DNA from: a virus
IMG/VR virus record: IMGVR_UViG_3300042991_000341
Location: 1-39,165 of that record
Length of the DNA stretch: 39,165 bases
Strand: one strand, 5' to 3'
The notes beneath the pieces were generated by a model. It saw only the letters and a list, made by a program, of their open reading frames with translations. It did no database searches and was not told where the DNA came from. The translations under genes were made by a program, and so were the position numbers. Positions 16,194-24,655 of this stretch are shown piece by piece (position 1 is the stretch's first letter; each line of letters starts with the position of its first letter).

Positions 16194-16952
16194 ATGGATA
16201 ACTTAATTAAAAAACTCCACCTTATAAAAGAAAATCCCGGTTACTACAACGCTCTTTCCCCAGAAGAACAAGCGGAGTTATTCATTTTTTTGCTTACACC
16301 TAAGAAAAAAGTCTTTCAAAAACCAGTACAAATAAAGGCTATTGACGGAATTACACCGGTGAAAGACGTAGACTACCTTAGTAAGGAAACGACACTTAAA
16401 ACTCTCGAAGAAATACGTGAACAGGTACAAAAGAAGTTAGATAAAATCCAACAGCCAGAAAAGGGAAAAGATGCGGTTATTACTCCTAAGATTATAGACG
16501 ATATTCTTGGGCAAGTATTGGCTCTTGTGGAAATACCTGAATACACACCATATGATGATACTGTTCTACGTGAAACACTTGAGGATATACAACTTGACCA
16601 TGAGGAGTTACGGGACGAGGTAGATGCGTTAAAGAAAAACCTCACAACACAATTTGTTGGAGGTGGTGTTTCTGCTAATTGGGTGAAGAATTACGTGGCG
16701 CAACAATCTTATGAACCTGTAGTAACCTTTGAAACTGTATCTCATAACTTAGACAGTATAAATGCTACTCTTAACTATACAGGAGGTGAGTTAATTTCTA
16801 TGGAATACGCAAATGGTATCACCAAGACACTAAACTATACTGGAAATAAACTTACAAGTGTAGTCCTCTCTGGTGACACACCAGCTGGCATAGACTTAGT
16901 AAAGACTTATGTTTATACAGGTGATGACTTAACTGGAGTTGAATACTCTTAA
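16194..16952 (+). CDS. Tail-fibre-like protein with coiled-coil stalk
   Basis: 252 residues. The N-terminal part carries IDGITPVKDVDYLSKETTLK, a motif shared with the next large gene (DGKTPIKDVDYISKDSALK), followed by a coiled coil (residues about 75-150) and a C-terminal beta part with two related units, TLNYTGGELISMEYANG and TLNYTGNKLTSVVLSG, similar to YD/RHS-type hairpin repeats. This looks like a short trimeric fibre that attaches through the same N-terminal region as the long fibre. No Shine-Dalgarno is seen. Confidence 0.68.
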   Translation: MDNLIKKLHLIKENPGYYNALSPEEQAELFIFLLTPKKKVFQKPVQIKAIDGITPVKDVDYLSKETTLKTLEEIREQVQKKLDKIQQPEKGKDAVITPKIIDDILGQVLALVEIPEYTPYDDTVLRETLEDIQLDHEELRDEVDALKKNLTTQFVGGGVSANWVKNYVAQQSYEPVVTFETVSHNLDSINATLNYTGGELISMEYANGITKTLNYTGNKLTSVVLSGDTPAGIDLVKTYVYTGDDLTGVEYS

Positions 16953-16955
16953 TCG

Positions 16956-16964
16956 TGGTATAAT
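16956..16964 (+). promoter_or_regulatory. Extended -10 promoter before long fibre
   Basis: TGGTATAAT placed 9 nt before the start codon of the long fibre gene; near-leaderless transcript predicted. Confidence 0.65.
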
Positions 16965-16973
16965 TATTGAAAT

Positions 16974-19607
16974 ATGTCTAATCTTGATGCGGTAAAAAAA
17001 GTAATGATGTACCAGAAAGATAAGTCTGGTTTTGTTAAAGAACCAACGATAAAGGAAATGGCAGACCTTGTTGTGCTTGTTCTATCTCAGGTAAAAGTAA
17101 TCGAAGAAGCAATCAAAGCAGGGCGATTGGATGGTAAGACACCTATAAAAGATGTGGATTATATCTCAAAAGATTCTGCTCTTAAGATGCTTACACAGGC
17201 AGTAAATTATGCTCTTAATAATGAAGAAGATAAATTTATCAATCGAGTAGAAGGTAAATTTAATTCCAAAGTATATCTTAGTGAAAAAAATCGTGATGAA
17301 ACAGTAATAGAAGCTATTGAACGCATAAATCAAAAACTTCACGAAGTTAAAGATGGTGTGGTTACAGAAGAGGAAGTCCAGCGTGCGGCGCAACTTGCTT
17401 TAGGAATGATTGAATTACCAGATTTCTCTAATTTGATTAAAGACAATCTTGATGGGGAAGCTGTACGAGAAGTGCTTTCTAGGCTTACAGGGGATAAACG
17501 TTACACAGTACAAATTGCTGATGTTAATGGGCTTGCACAAGCGCTTAGCCAAGTATCACAAGTACGATCTAATAGTAGTGGCACGATTGGAAAGCAACAG
17601 GTATATGGATTTATTCGACAGGCGATTATAGACGGCATTATCACCTCTGGTGGTACTACTACATTTTTAGGACTTACGGACACTCCAGCAACCTACGCAT
17701 CACAAGCTGGTAAACTACTTGCCGTAAAAACAGGAGAAGATGGTGTTGAATTTATTGCACCGCCTAGTGGTAGTGGTGATGTTGTCGGACCGGCATCAGC
17801 TACAGATAATGCTATAGCTAGATATGACAGTACGACAGGTAAGTTGATACAGAATAGTGTAGCTACAATAAATGATAATGGTGATTTAAAGTGGAATGGA
17901 TTTATAACTAATAGAAGTAATTTAACTGTACCAGTCGCTACTCCAGTTGCTGTTTACTTAAATGATACTCATGGCACAACTCTTAATACTACCTATCAGT
18001 ACCTAATCAGAGCAGTAACCACAGCAACTAATTCTGATACTGGTACCTCTGCAATCGTTTATTATAACGAACCCACAACTACTTGGTCAGTTCGTGAGGT
18101 CTCAGTAAGAACAACTGATAGTAATGCTCCTAGATTTCAAATAAACGGTTCTACCGTTGAGTGTTACCATAATTCGACAATACAGACGTATGCAATGAAC
18201 ATTGCTGTTGAGTCAAGATATGTTCAAGAAACAGACGCAACTATTCATACTTTTGGTGCTGATTCAATGTGGCAGAGAGTCAATGATGATTTGTCATATA
18301 TAGATGGCAGTATCTCTGTTACTGCAAATAAAGCTCCTGCTGTATTTAAAAGCACTGCCGATGTTTCTTCTAGCCGTTTACTTAATTTGAAAGGAGATAG
18401 AGCAACACCAGCTACTAATGACGAAATTTACCAGTCTTTCTACTTAAATGATGATGCAGGTAATGAGGGTGAAGTAGCAAGACTAACAGTACAATCAACA
18501 GACATTACAAGTGCCTCTGAGGATGGTATAATTAAGTTTTCTTTAGTAAGTAATGGGACATTAACAGAAAAATTAAATATTGAATCTGCATACATACGAC
18601 CAACGACAAATAACGGTCTAGCCTTGGGTGCAGCAACAGCATCTTTTTCAGACCTCTTTTTAGCAGAAGGAGGTGTCATCAACTGGGACAATGGTGATGT
18701 TACCATTACTCAAACAGGTAATAATCTAACTATAGTTGGTAATGTCTCTGCTATTACAGATGACACTTCATCTTCGTTAAGTATTGAGAACACAAATCTT
18801 GGAGAGTCCATGACAGCCTTGGATGTGCATTTTAATTCTGCAACTCCTAATGACTATGATTATATACAAAATTTGTATTACTTTGATAATAATAGTGCTA
18901 CAAAAAAACTCTTTGCTAGAATGCGTGTCTATTCAGATGATATTACTGCGACATCAGAGGGTAGTAGTTTTGTATTTGAGACGTTATTAAACGGTGTCCT
19001 TGCCCCGAGATTGATTATAGGCTCTGAAGGCACTGCTACAATCAATGGGATAGTCGTTGGCTCTGATACACTACCTGGCATTGTATCTTCAAACGAAAAC
19101 CAAGACCTTGTTCTACAAGCAGGTAACGGTTATACAGGACATATAACTCTTACAGACGGAACTAATGGGAACATCTCTCTTACGCCACACGGTACTGGTG
19201 CAGTTGCTATATCGACTACTCTCGAACTCGGTCATGCTTCTGACACAACATTATCACGTGTTAGTGCTGGAGTAGTTGCTGTTGAGGGAGTGGCTCTAGC
19301 TTCTACTCTAATAACCGAAAATGCTCAGACAGGCACTTCTTACACATTAGTCTTAGCAGATGCTTCAAAGTTTGTTTCAATGAATAATGCCTCTGCTAAT
19401 ACATTAACAGTGCCGCCGAATAGCTCTGTAGCTTTCCCAACAGGCACACGACTTATGGTGCAACAAAGAGGTGCTGGTTCGACTACTATAGCGGCTGGTA
19501 GTGGAGTAACAATTAACGCACCTGCTTCAGCACCTCTGGCAATCGCAGAGCAGTATGGGTCGAGAGGATTATTAAAAACAGCTACTGATACGTGGCAAAT
19601 TATATAG
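16974..19607 (+). CDS. Long tail fibre protein
   Basis: 877 residues. N-terminal attachment region with DGKTPIKDVDYISKD (shared with the upstream short fibre), a helical linker, then from about residue 250 a long Thr/Ser/Asn/Gly-rich beta region with phage-fibre signatures: LADTPATYASQAGKLLAVK-like segment, GDVVGPASATDNAIARYD, GLALGAATASFSDLFLAEGG, and a C-terminal NLTIV/ITLTDGTNGNISLTPHGTG part ending TGTRLMVQQRGAGSTTIAAG. These occur in the receptor-contacting fibres of many phages. The N-terminal motif suggests it binds the particle at the same place as the product of the preceding gene. Confidence 0.82.
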   Translation: MSNLDAVKKVMMYQKDKSGFVKEPTIKEMADLVVLVLSQVKVIEEAIKAGRLDGKTPIKDVDYISKDSALKMLTQAVNYALNNEEDKFINRVEGKFNSKVYLSEKNRDETVIEAIERINQKLHEVKDGVVTEEEVQRAAQLALGMIELPDFSNLIKDNLDGEAVREVLSRLTGDKRYTVQIADVNGLAQALSQVSQVRSNSSGTIGKQQVYGFIRQAIIDGIITSGGTTTFLGLTDTPATYASQAGKLLAVKTGEDGVEFIAPPSGSGDVVGPASATDNAIARYDSTTGKLIQNSVATINDNGDLKWNGFITNRSNLTVPVATPVAVYLNDTHGTTLNTTYQYLIRAVTTATNSDTGTSAIVYYNEPTTTWSVREVSVRTTDSNAPRFQINGSTVECYHNSTIQTYAMNIAVESRYVQETDATIHTFGADSMWQRVNDDLSYIDGSISVTANKAPAVFKSTADVSSSRLLNLKGDRATPATNDEIYQSFYLNDDAGNEGEVARLTVQSTDITSASEDGIIKFSLVSNGTLTEKLNIESAYIRPTTNNGLALGAATASFSDLFLAEGGVINWDNGDVTITQTGNNLTIVGNVSAITDDTSSSLSIENTNLGESMTALDVHFNSATPNDYDYIQNLYYFDNNSATKKLFARMRVYSDDITATSEGSSFVFETLLNGVLAPRLIIGSEGTATINGIVVGSDTLPGIVSSNENQDLVLQAGNGYTGHITLTDGTNGNISLTPHGTGAVAISTTLELGHASDTTLSRVSAGVVAVEGVALASTLITENAQTGTSYTLVLADASKFVSMNNASANTLTVPPNSSVAFPTGTRLMVQQRGAGSTTIAAGSGVTINAPASAPLAIAEQYGSRGLLKTATDTWQII

Positions 19608-19608
19608 T

Positions 19609-20268
19609 ATGGCAATAGCACGGACAGCACACCTTAACATAGTTGACTCAAGTGGTTCAGCAACAAATACACAATCTTTTAACTGTTCTGGTGGAACAAC
19701 TTTAATTGTATTTTCAGAAAATTCAGTAAACACAGCTAATGATACCACTGGGGCAACTTATAATGGAGTAGCAATGACAGAATTTGCTCGCATACCAAGA
19801 CCTTCTACAAATCGTGAGTTAGTTGGTTGGTATCTACACAACCCGACCACTGGTTCAAATAATATTGTAGTAACACGAAACACGGCATCAGGACGTTTTG
19901 TAATTTCAGCCTTTGCGTATAATAATTCGAACACTTCCGCCTCTTATGTTGAAGGAGATAGTAACGCTAAAGCAACCAATGGAACAGGAACCACAGCGAC
20001 TCTATCTTTTACAAATGATGGAAATGAAGCAACTTGTGGGTTTGGAATATTCGCTTCAGGTGGACAGGCTGGTGGTACCGACACTACTCTTGTATCTACA
20101 TTCGATATATTTTCAGATTTTGAGGGAACCACATTACCGGCTGGAGCTAATGATTCACTTATTGCCACATTAACATCATCTACATGGGCGTTTATTGGTA
20201 TTTCTGTAAAAGAAAGTACGGTATCCACTAATAACAACGCAGCCCGCAGAGCCTTCATGATGATGTAA
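19609..20268 (+). CDS. Beta-sandwich fibre-tip or surface protein
   Basis: 219 residues, starting 1 nt after the long fibre's TAG. Beta-rich (MAIARTAHLNIVDSSGSATN, VVTRNTASGRFVISAFAYNN) with the ANDTTGATYNGVAMTEFAR segment common in phage surface beta-sandwiches. It ends in a basic Met-rich tail (AARRAFMMM). Probably part of the fibre tip or a second receptor-binding unit; the identification is by composition and position. Confidence 0.58.
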   Translation: MAIARTAHLNIVDSSGSATNTQSFNCSGGTTLIVFSENSVNTANDTTGATYNGVAMTEFARIPRPSTNRELVGWYLHNPTTGSNNIVVTRNTASGRFVISAFAYNNSNTSASYVEGDSNAKATNGTGTTATLSFTNDGNEATCGFGIFASGGQAGGTDTTLVSTFDIFSDFEGTTLPAGANDSLIATLTSSTWAFIGISVKESTVSTNNNAARRAFMMM

Positions 20269-20281
20269 TATATAAAAAAAT

Positions 20282-20431
20282 ATGAATGAAAAATATATCA
20301 ATCTTTATAAGTTGAAAAAAGCAGAGAAGATACTGAAAGAAAATAAACTTAGCACAACCGCACTTAAAGCTAAGATAAATGTTGAAGACATTAAACTTAA
20401 AGAACTAAAGAAAGAATATGGCAATAATTAA
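20282..20431 (+). CDS. Small Lys-rich helical protein
   Basis: 49 residues from ATG at 20282 (MNEKYINLYKLKKAEKILKE...), ending at the TAA at 20429-20431 and overlapping the next start by 14 nt. Very Lys/Glu-rich, probably a single helix pair (NKLSTTALKAKINVEDIKLK). It belongs to a run of overlapping genes leading into the tailspike-like gene. Function unknown. Confidence 0.55.
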   Translation: MNEKYINLYKLKKAEKILKENKLSTTALKAKINVEDIKLKELKKEYGNN

Positions 20432-20651
20432 ACTCAGTGAAGAACGCGGGGGCGTCTATGCCGAAGAGGGAATTGACCCACGGGCTATTTATATTAGCGA
20501 TGAATTAAGAGCGGAACTAGAACAGATTGAGACTCAATTATTGGTGTTGGCTAATGAGCCGAATGAGATTTTAATGCCGAACGACAGTAAATTTCATCAA
20601 GAGAATATGTTGAATTTAAGAAAAGAAGAAATAAATAATATTTTAATTTAA
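20418..20651 (+). CDS. Small acidic hypothetical protein
   Basis: 77 residues; its last base is the first base of the next start codon (TAATG). Contains IKLSEERGGVYAEEGIDPRA and a helical middle (DELRAELEQIETQLLVLANE). Function unknown. Overlaps on both sides suggest strict coupling to the tailspike-like gene, so a chaperone or stalk part of that protein is possible. Confidence 0.58.
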   Translation: MAIIKLSEERGGVYAEEGIDPRAIYISDELRAELEQIETQLLVLANEPNEILMPNDSKFHQENMLNLRKEEINNILI

Positions 20652-22579
20652 TGGCTATTACTTTTAACAATATCTGGACAAATGTAAAAGGTTGTGCTTA
20701 TTATGACGCATCGGGTGCGACTGATATTTTGAAACACACAATTAGAGGGAGTCAAGGAAATGTCTATAATGTTGATGTGTTTCCCGATACTGGGGTTGCG
20801 GTCGGTGATGCCTTTATTTTTGCCTTTGATTATAACAAATACGGAAAAGCTAATCAGCTTAAAGTTAATTTAGATGTTGGAATTGGCGGAACTGGAGTTA
20901 CAGGTGTTTGGGAGTATGCCGTTGGTGGGTCAAACAATGCTCCTAATTGGTTGCCATTATCAGTTATCTCAGACGGAACAGCTGGACTAACTGCCACTGG
21001 TTCGCAAATACTTTCTTTTAATGTTCCTGCTGATTGGGATAGTTTTCACTGGACAAGTATTTCCCCTAATATTTATTATTGTTTTGGAATTAGATACAGA
21101 ATAACAGGATTTACCACTTGGACAGAGGGAGGACATATTGCTAATGTATCAAACAGCACACAGGGATTGCCTTATGCAATTTATACAAGTGGATATACAA
21201 GTGGCGCTCCTTGCACTTTTACTGATATTTATAACGCTTCGGTGGCCGGTGGCTGGGGAGTAGTTTCTAAAAATAATAATGTTTATGTTTTTGATTGTTC
21301 TCTGGTTAATTACAATTATAACTACATATCATCACAGGATGAAGTTATCCAATTTAATTTAAACTGGTTTTTAATGGCGGAAACCTATTATGCAGTCTTT
21401 TTAATTGGAGAGCTGGTTAGTGGTAGTAATGTAAGAAAAGGGAGTAGTTTTATTTTTTTGGGTTCAAATTGCAATTATCCGTCTGGAACTGTTTTTGGTG
21501 TGAACTCAATTTTATACAATATGCAATTTAAGCACATTGTTTTAAGTGCCTCTATCGGATTTAACGGATATTGGGGGGCTGGAATTGGAGCTCAGTCTGG
21601 GCAAAAAATATATAACTTATATGTGCAAGGAGTAAGAAATCAAGCCTTCAACAGTAATACCGTTGCAGTTATTGGGGTAACTGCTGGGGGAACCCCTACT
21701 GGAGATTGCCACATAGAAGGATTTGGAGCAATTGTTAAGAATGTTACGGTATATGGTGGTTCTTTTTGTATGAGACCAACAACAGCAAATAATAATTATG
21801 TTCACGATTGTGATATGTCTGGAGCAACAAGTTCGCCACTTAATCCGTATTGGTCAACTAATATTAACCCTTGGCGATTTTATACGATTGACTGTAATTA
21901 TGGAACTTTTGCGGACACAAATAAAGCAAGGTGGACAAACTCAAGTGCTCCTGTTGTCGGCGACCAAACAGTAATGATACAGAACTCTGTCTTGTTAAAA
22001 GTGGTTGATAAAAATGGAAATGTAATAGTTGGAGCGACCGCTAAAATGACAGATAAAGACGGCAATGTTGTTTTTACCTACATCACCAATACAGATGGTT
22101 ATGTCGCCAGAGAGAGCGGAACAATATCATCGGCAACCGCAAATTCCTTAACTGATAGCTCTAAAAGCTGGACGACTAATCAATTCGGTTATCAAGAGGT
22201 TGTGATTACAAGTGGAAGTGGAGTTGGTCAAAGACGAATAATTTTTAACTCTAACGGAACAGCTACCTCTTTTAATTTTGCCCCCGACACCGTTACTACA
22301 TTAGTAGCTGGAGATAGATATATTATAATCCCATATATCACTACCAAGCACTTATCTCCTGCGAGTTATGCACCATCAACAAACGTCTGGTCTATCGGCT
22401 ATGATTATAATCCCTTTACCCTTGAAATATCCAAAGCAGGATATGAAACCTATACAGCTAAAATGACAATAACAAATAAGGTAGATATGACAATCAAGTT
22501 AGCTCCTAATCCTAGTATCAACTTATCAACAGGCGGATTAACTAAGAAACTGAAAGACGGTGTTTGTTTAAACTTATAA
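20651..22579 (+). CDS. Tailspike-like beta-helix protein with carboxypeptidase-regulatory-like domain
   Basis: 642 residues. The N-terminal domain (MAITFNNIWTNVKGCAYYDA...) is beta-rich; residues about 200-440 show the short strand-turn pattern of a right-handed beta-helix (KIYNLYVQGVRNQAFNSNTV, IVKNVTVYGGSFCMRPTTAN, NNYVHDCDMSGATSS). From about 455, LLKVVDKNGNVIVGATAKMT followed by GNVVFTYITNTDGYV is typical of a carboxypeptidase-regulatory-like beta-sandwich. The codons look different from the capsid gene (more TTT, ATT, GGA), and the gene sits in its own overlapping cassette, so acquisition as a host-range module is plausible. Receptor binding or glycan cleavage is inferred. Confidence 0.62.
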   Translation: MAITFNNIWTNVKGCAYYDASGATDILKHTIRGSQGNVYNVDVFPDTGVAVGDAFIFAFDYNKYGKANQLKVNLDVGIGGTGVTGVWEYAVGGSNNAPNWLPLSVISDGTAGLTATGSQILSFNVPADWDSFHWTSISPNIYYCFGIRYRITGFTTWTEGGHIANVSNSTQGLPYAIYTSGYTSGAPCTFTDIYNASVAGGWGVVSKNNNVYVFDCSLVNYNYNYISSQDEVIQFNLNWFLMAETYYAVFLIGELVSGSNVRKGSSFIFLGSNCNYPSGTVFGVNSILYNMQFKHIVLSASIGFNGYWGAGIGAQSGQKIYNLYVQGVRNQAFNSNTVAVIGVTAGGTPTGDCHIEGFGAIVKNVTVYGGSFCMRPTTANNNYVHDCDMSGATSSPLNPYWSTNINPWRFYTIDCNYGTFADTNKARWTNSSAPVVGDQTVMIQNSVLLKVVDKNGNVIVGATAKMTDKDGNVVFTYITNTDGYVARESGTISSATANSLTDSSKSWTTNQFGYQEVVITSGSGVGQRRIIFNSNGTATSFNFAPDTVTTLVAGDRYIIIPYITTKHLSPASYAPSTNVWSIGYDYNPFTLEISKAGYETYTAKMTITNKVDMTIKLAPNPSINLSTGGLTKKLKDGVCLNL

Positions 22580-22586
22580 ATATTTA

Positions 22587-22618
22587 TGGTTAGATAACCA
22601 TCTAACAAATGCTATAAT
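22587..22618 (+). promoter_or_regulatory. Palindrome and extended -10 promoter before holin
   Basis: GTTAGAT-AACC-ATCTAAC (22590-22607) is a perfect 7-bp inverted repeat in the -35 zone, itself overlapping ATGGTTA/TAACCAT (a second possible pairing). TGCTATAAT (22610-22618) follows, 8 nt before the holin ATG. The layout suggests a regulated, near-leaderless lysis promoter. Confidence 0.6.
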
Positions 22619-22626
22619 ATATACGC

Positions 22627-22926
22627 ATGCAAGAACATTTTTATCAACAAGCAATGCCGTATTTTTATCATGGAACTTTAGCTGTATTTGGCGCTCTAGT
22701 TCATGCTACAAAGGTATATCGCGCAGGGGGAACTAAAAACTTCCTAGACTACATCGCATTAGTATTTATGTCGTCTTTCTCTGGTGTGATGTTTTTATTA
22801 TTAGCTTTACAATGGTTTGGAACAGAGTCGTATTTAACTGGCGCATTAGCTGGTGCTGGTGGCTTTATGGGAGTGGAAGGAATGACTTATGTAATAACAT
22901 ATCTAACTAAATATTTTAATAAATGA
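22627..22926 (+). CDS. Putative holin
   Basis: 99 residues with three hydrophobic stretches, about 13-28 (YFYHGTLAVFGALVHA), 42-62 (IALVFMSSFSGVMFLLLALQ) and 69-92 (YLTGALAGAGGFMGVEGMTY), and a short charged tail. The AGAGGFMGVEG turn is typical of small phage holins that open the cytoplasmic membrane for endolysin. It starts the lysis-like cluster that includes a peptidoglycan-binding protease and a second small membrane protein. Confidence 0.7.
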   Translation: MQEHFYQQAMPYFYHGTLAVFGALVHATKVYRAGGTKNFLDYIALVFMSSFSGVMFLLLALQWFGTESYLTGALAGAGGFMGVEGMTYVITYLTKYFNK

Positions 22927-22930
22927 TGAT

Positions 22931-23119
22931 ATGAAAAAACAAATTGAGAAACCAAAAATGTACGTAGTGCGGAAATATGTGAAGGCTATGAATGTTAAAG
23001 AAGCAATACGCAAAGAACCGTCTATTGAAATACATGATGTGTACTTAGACACTAATTGGAGCAACAAAGAGTTATCCGAAGCGATTGGGTTTGATGATGG
23101 TAATCTTTCAGAGGAGTAA
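22931..23119 (+). CDS. Small hypothetical protein in lysis cluster
   Basis: 62 residues (MKKQIEKPKMYVVRKYVKAM...DDGNLSEE). The pattern of a basic strand YVVRKYVKAMNVKEAIRKEP and a C-terminal acidic end is seen in small phage proteins of unknown role. No membrane segment. It lies 4 nt after the putative holin and 3 nt before the protease gene. Confidence 0.55.
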   Translation: MKKQIEKPKMYVVRKYVKAMNVKEAIRKEPSIEIHDVYLDTNWSNKELSEAIGFDDGNLSEE

Positions 23120-23122
23120 AAT

Positions 23123-24160
23123 ATGGTTTCTCATTTAGATGAAAGTCAATACATTGGTGTACTTCCCGACAATCGTACTGCTAAAGAAAAAGAAAAAGAT
23201 TGGCAGGCTGAGGAGTTGGTAAGTGCTGGTTCTACTGTACCAAAGTTTCGCAAAGTAAAAAAAGGAAAGTGGAAAAAATACACACTTCGTGACCAAGACG
23301 GCTCTGGTTCCTGTGTGTCTCAAGCTCTCGCAAAGGGCTTTGAGGTTTTATATAAAAAGCAAACTGGCAAGACTATACAGTTTTCCTCAACGCCTATATA
23401 CCAGAAACGACAAAATAAGCCTCATGCTGGTATGTATATTCATGATGCTTTTAGTATCGCTGTGAAATACGGCACATGTCCTGAAAAGAATTGTCCGAGT
23501 CAAAAAATGAATGACGAGCAAATGGACTTAATTGTTATGCCGACCGACTTTGAAAACATTAACAACTTTATCAATGCTATTTCTTATGTAGCAATGCCAA
23601 AAGACTTTGATTTCATCGCTGCGTGGGTAGAGCAAAATGGCTTCGCACAGATACACATCGCTGCCGACCGTAAGAGTTGGTCTCAAGACTTCCCACAACT
23701 AGGGAGCCAAAATAGGGGTATACGGCACGCTGTAGCGGTTGTAGATGCAGTAACTTACGAAAAGGTACAGTACCTTGTTCTCGATGATTCATGGGGTCGG
23801 TTTGGTGAGTTTAGCGGGCAACGACTCATTTCTAGGGAGGTATTTAACGATATGTTCACCAGTGGTGCTGGTTTTACTCTACTAAAGTACGATGTAAGCG
23901 ACACCAAGTTTACTAGATTTGAGAATATTCTTGAATATGGTCAAAAGAATGACGAAGTGGTACGTCTTCAAGATTTTCTCAAGGCTCGTGGATTTTTCCC
24001 AGCCAATCAAAACTCAACAGGTTATTATGGTAATGTAACGGCTCTTGCTGTATACAATTATCAGATTGCTAATCGAGTTGCTTCTCCAGTAGAACTTAAT
24101 TTATTGAAGGGTAAACGAGTTGGTATAAAAACTCTTAAAAGCATTAACACACAATTATGA
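23123..24160 (+). CDS. Papain-like cysteine peptidase with peptidoglycan-binding domain
   Basis: 345 residues. DQDGSGSCVSQALAKGFEVL (residues about 57-76) contains the catalytic Cys of C1A-like peptidases, GIRHAVAVVDAV holds the His and LDDSWGRFGEFSGQRL the Asn/Asp-bearing segment. Residues about 270-345 (NDEVVRLQDFLKARGFFPAN, GYYGNVTALAVYNYQIAN) are a PG_binding_1 domain that binds cell wall. With the holin next door, it is the best endolysin candidate, or a virion-linked wall peptidase. GAGGAG 7 nt before the ATG is one of few good Shine-Dalgarno sites in this arm. It overlaps the next gene by 4 nt (ATGA). Confidence 0.78.
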   Translation: MVSHLDESQYIGVLPDNRTAKEKEKDWQAEELVSAGSTVPKFRKVKKGKWKKYTLRDQDGSGSCVSQALAKGFEVLYKKQTGKTIQFSSTPIYQKRQNKPHAGMYIHDAFSIAVKYGTCPEKNCPSQKMNDEQMDLIVMPTDFENINNFINAISYVAMPKDFDFIAAWVEQNGFAQIHIAADRKSWSQDFPQLGSQNRGIRHAVAVVDAVTYEKVQYLVLDDSWGRFGEFSGQRLISREVFNDMFTSGAGFTLLKYDVSDTKFTRFENILEYGQKNDEVVRLQDFLKARGFFPANQNSTGYYGNVTALAVYNYQIANRVASPVELNLLKGKRVGIKTLKSINTQL

Positions 24161-24348
24161 TAAATCATCCTATTCTAAAGTCTGCTTCAAAAATCGTATT
24201 CATTATGATGGCAACAGCAGTTATTGTTGGACTTTTTATAGATAAAATTGATTCCAAAGACTTCATGGTTCTCGCAGCTATGGCATTCTCTTTTTACTTC
24301 GCTAATAAGGGGGAGTCTAGCCAGAGTGAACCATACGCAGGAAAATAA
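24157..24348 (+). CDS. Small membrane protein, holin-like
   Basis: 63 residues with two membrane segments, about 12-27 (IVFIMMATAVIVGLFI) and 33-50 (DSKDFMVLAAMAFSFYFANK), and a polar tail. The pattern IDSKDFMVLAAMAFSFYF is common in small phage membrane proteins near lysins. Second holin or antiholin is the likely role. ATGA overlap with the protease gene. Confidence 0.66.
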   Translation: MINHPILKSASKIVFIMMATAVIVGLFIDKIDSKDFMVLAAMAFSFYFANKGESSQSEPYAGK

Positions 24349-24349
24349 G

Positions 24350-24358
24350 TGATACAAT
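24350..24358 (+). promoter_or_regulatory. Extended -10 promoter of the small RNA
   Basis: TGATACAAT, the same TG-N-TAnnnT pattern as other promoters here, ending 5 nt before the first hairpin base at 24364. No coding sequence follows before the terminator. Confidence 0.5.
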
Positions 24359-24363
24359 ATACT

Positions 24364-24450
24364 TGTCTCAGAGTGGAGACTGAGACAGATGGTGTAAAGT
24401 TTGTTGGTCATATAACAAAAAAGCTTACGAATAACTGTAAGCTTTTTTTG
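24364..24450 (+). ncRNA. Candidate small RNA of about 86 nt
   Basis: Between its own promoter and a strong terminator lies only RNA-like sequence: hairpin 1 TGTCTCAG/CTGAGACA (24364-24371 with 24380-24387, 8-nt loop), a single-stranded linker of about 27 nt (24388-24416), then the terminator hairpin. There is no open frame (ATG at 24389 stops after two codons). It could be a regulator of late or host genes, or simply the processed end of the late transcript. Function unknown. Confidence 0.5.
24417..24449 (+). terminator. Rho-independent terminator
   Basis: AAAAAAGCTTAC pairs with GTAAGCTTTTTT over 12 bp around the 8-nt loop GAATAACT, ending in a T-run. Ends the late operon and the candidate small RNA. 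Confidence 0.85.
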
Positions 24451-24460
24451 TATAAAGATA

Positions 24461-24469
24461 TGTTATAAT
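24461..24469 (+). promoter_or_regulatory. Extended -10 promoter of the small zinc protein
   Basis: TGTTATAAT, 9 nt before the ATG at 24479; near-leaderless transcript predicted. Confidence 0.62.
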
Positions 24470-24478
24470 TTTTTACGT

Positions 24479-24628
24479 ATGTCAACAGAACCAAACTGGG
24501 AACATTTGTTCAAACCAATATATTGTTCAATTTGCGGTAAAGATATTTCAATACAAAAATGTGACTGCATTGATGATATGTTAGAAATAACTGAAGATGA
24601 TTACGGAGATGATAAGTACGAAGAATAA
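24479..24628 (+). CDS. Small Cys-rich acidic protein
   Basis: 49 residues (MSTEPNWEHLFKPIYCSICG...). CSIC (Cys16, Cys19) and CDC (Cys28, Cys30) could bind one zinc; the C-terminus is very acidic (TEDDYGDDKYEE). It has its own promoter and terminator, i.e. a one-gene unit between the late operon and the convergent block. Function unknown; a regulator or inhibitor that binds a host protein is possible. Confidence 0.6.
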   Translation: MSTEPNWEHLFKPIYCSICGKDISIQKCDCIDDMLEITEDDYGDDKYEE

Positions 24629-24631
24629 AAA

Positions 24632-24655
24632 AATGCTACCTAAGTAGCATTCTTT
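24632..24655. terminator. Bidirectional terminator between convergent genes
   Basis: AATGCTAC (24632-24639) pairs with GTAGCATT (24644-24651) with T-runs on both sides (TTCTTTTT rightward, TTTTTTT leftward). It serves the + gene ending at 24628 and the minus gene ending at 24656. Confidence 0.85.

Noticed and set aside
18524-18532. TGGTATAAT inside the long fibre gene
   Set aside because: It falls in codons for Asp-Gly-Ile-Ile within a continuous gene and no gene starts nearby, so it is probably incidental, although it could fire as an internal promoter.
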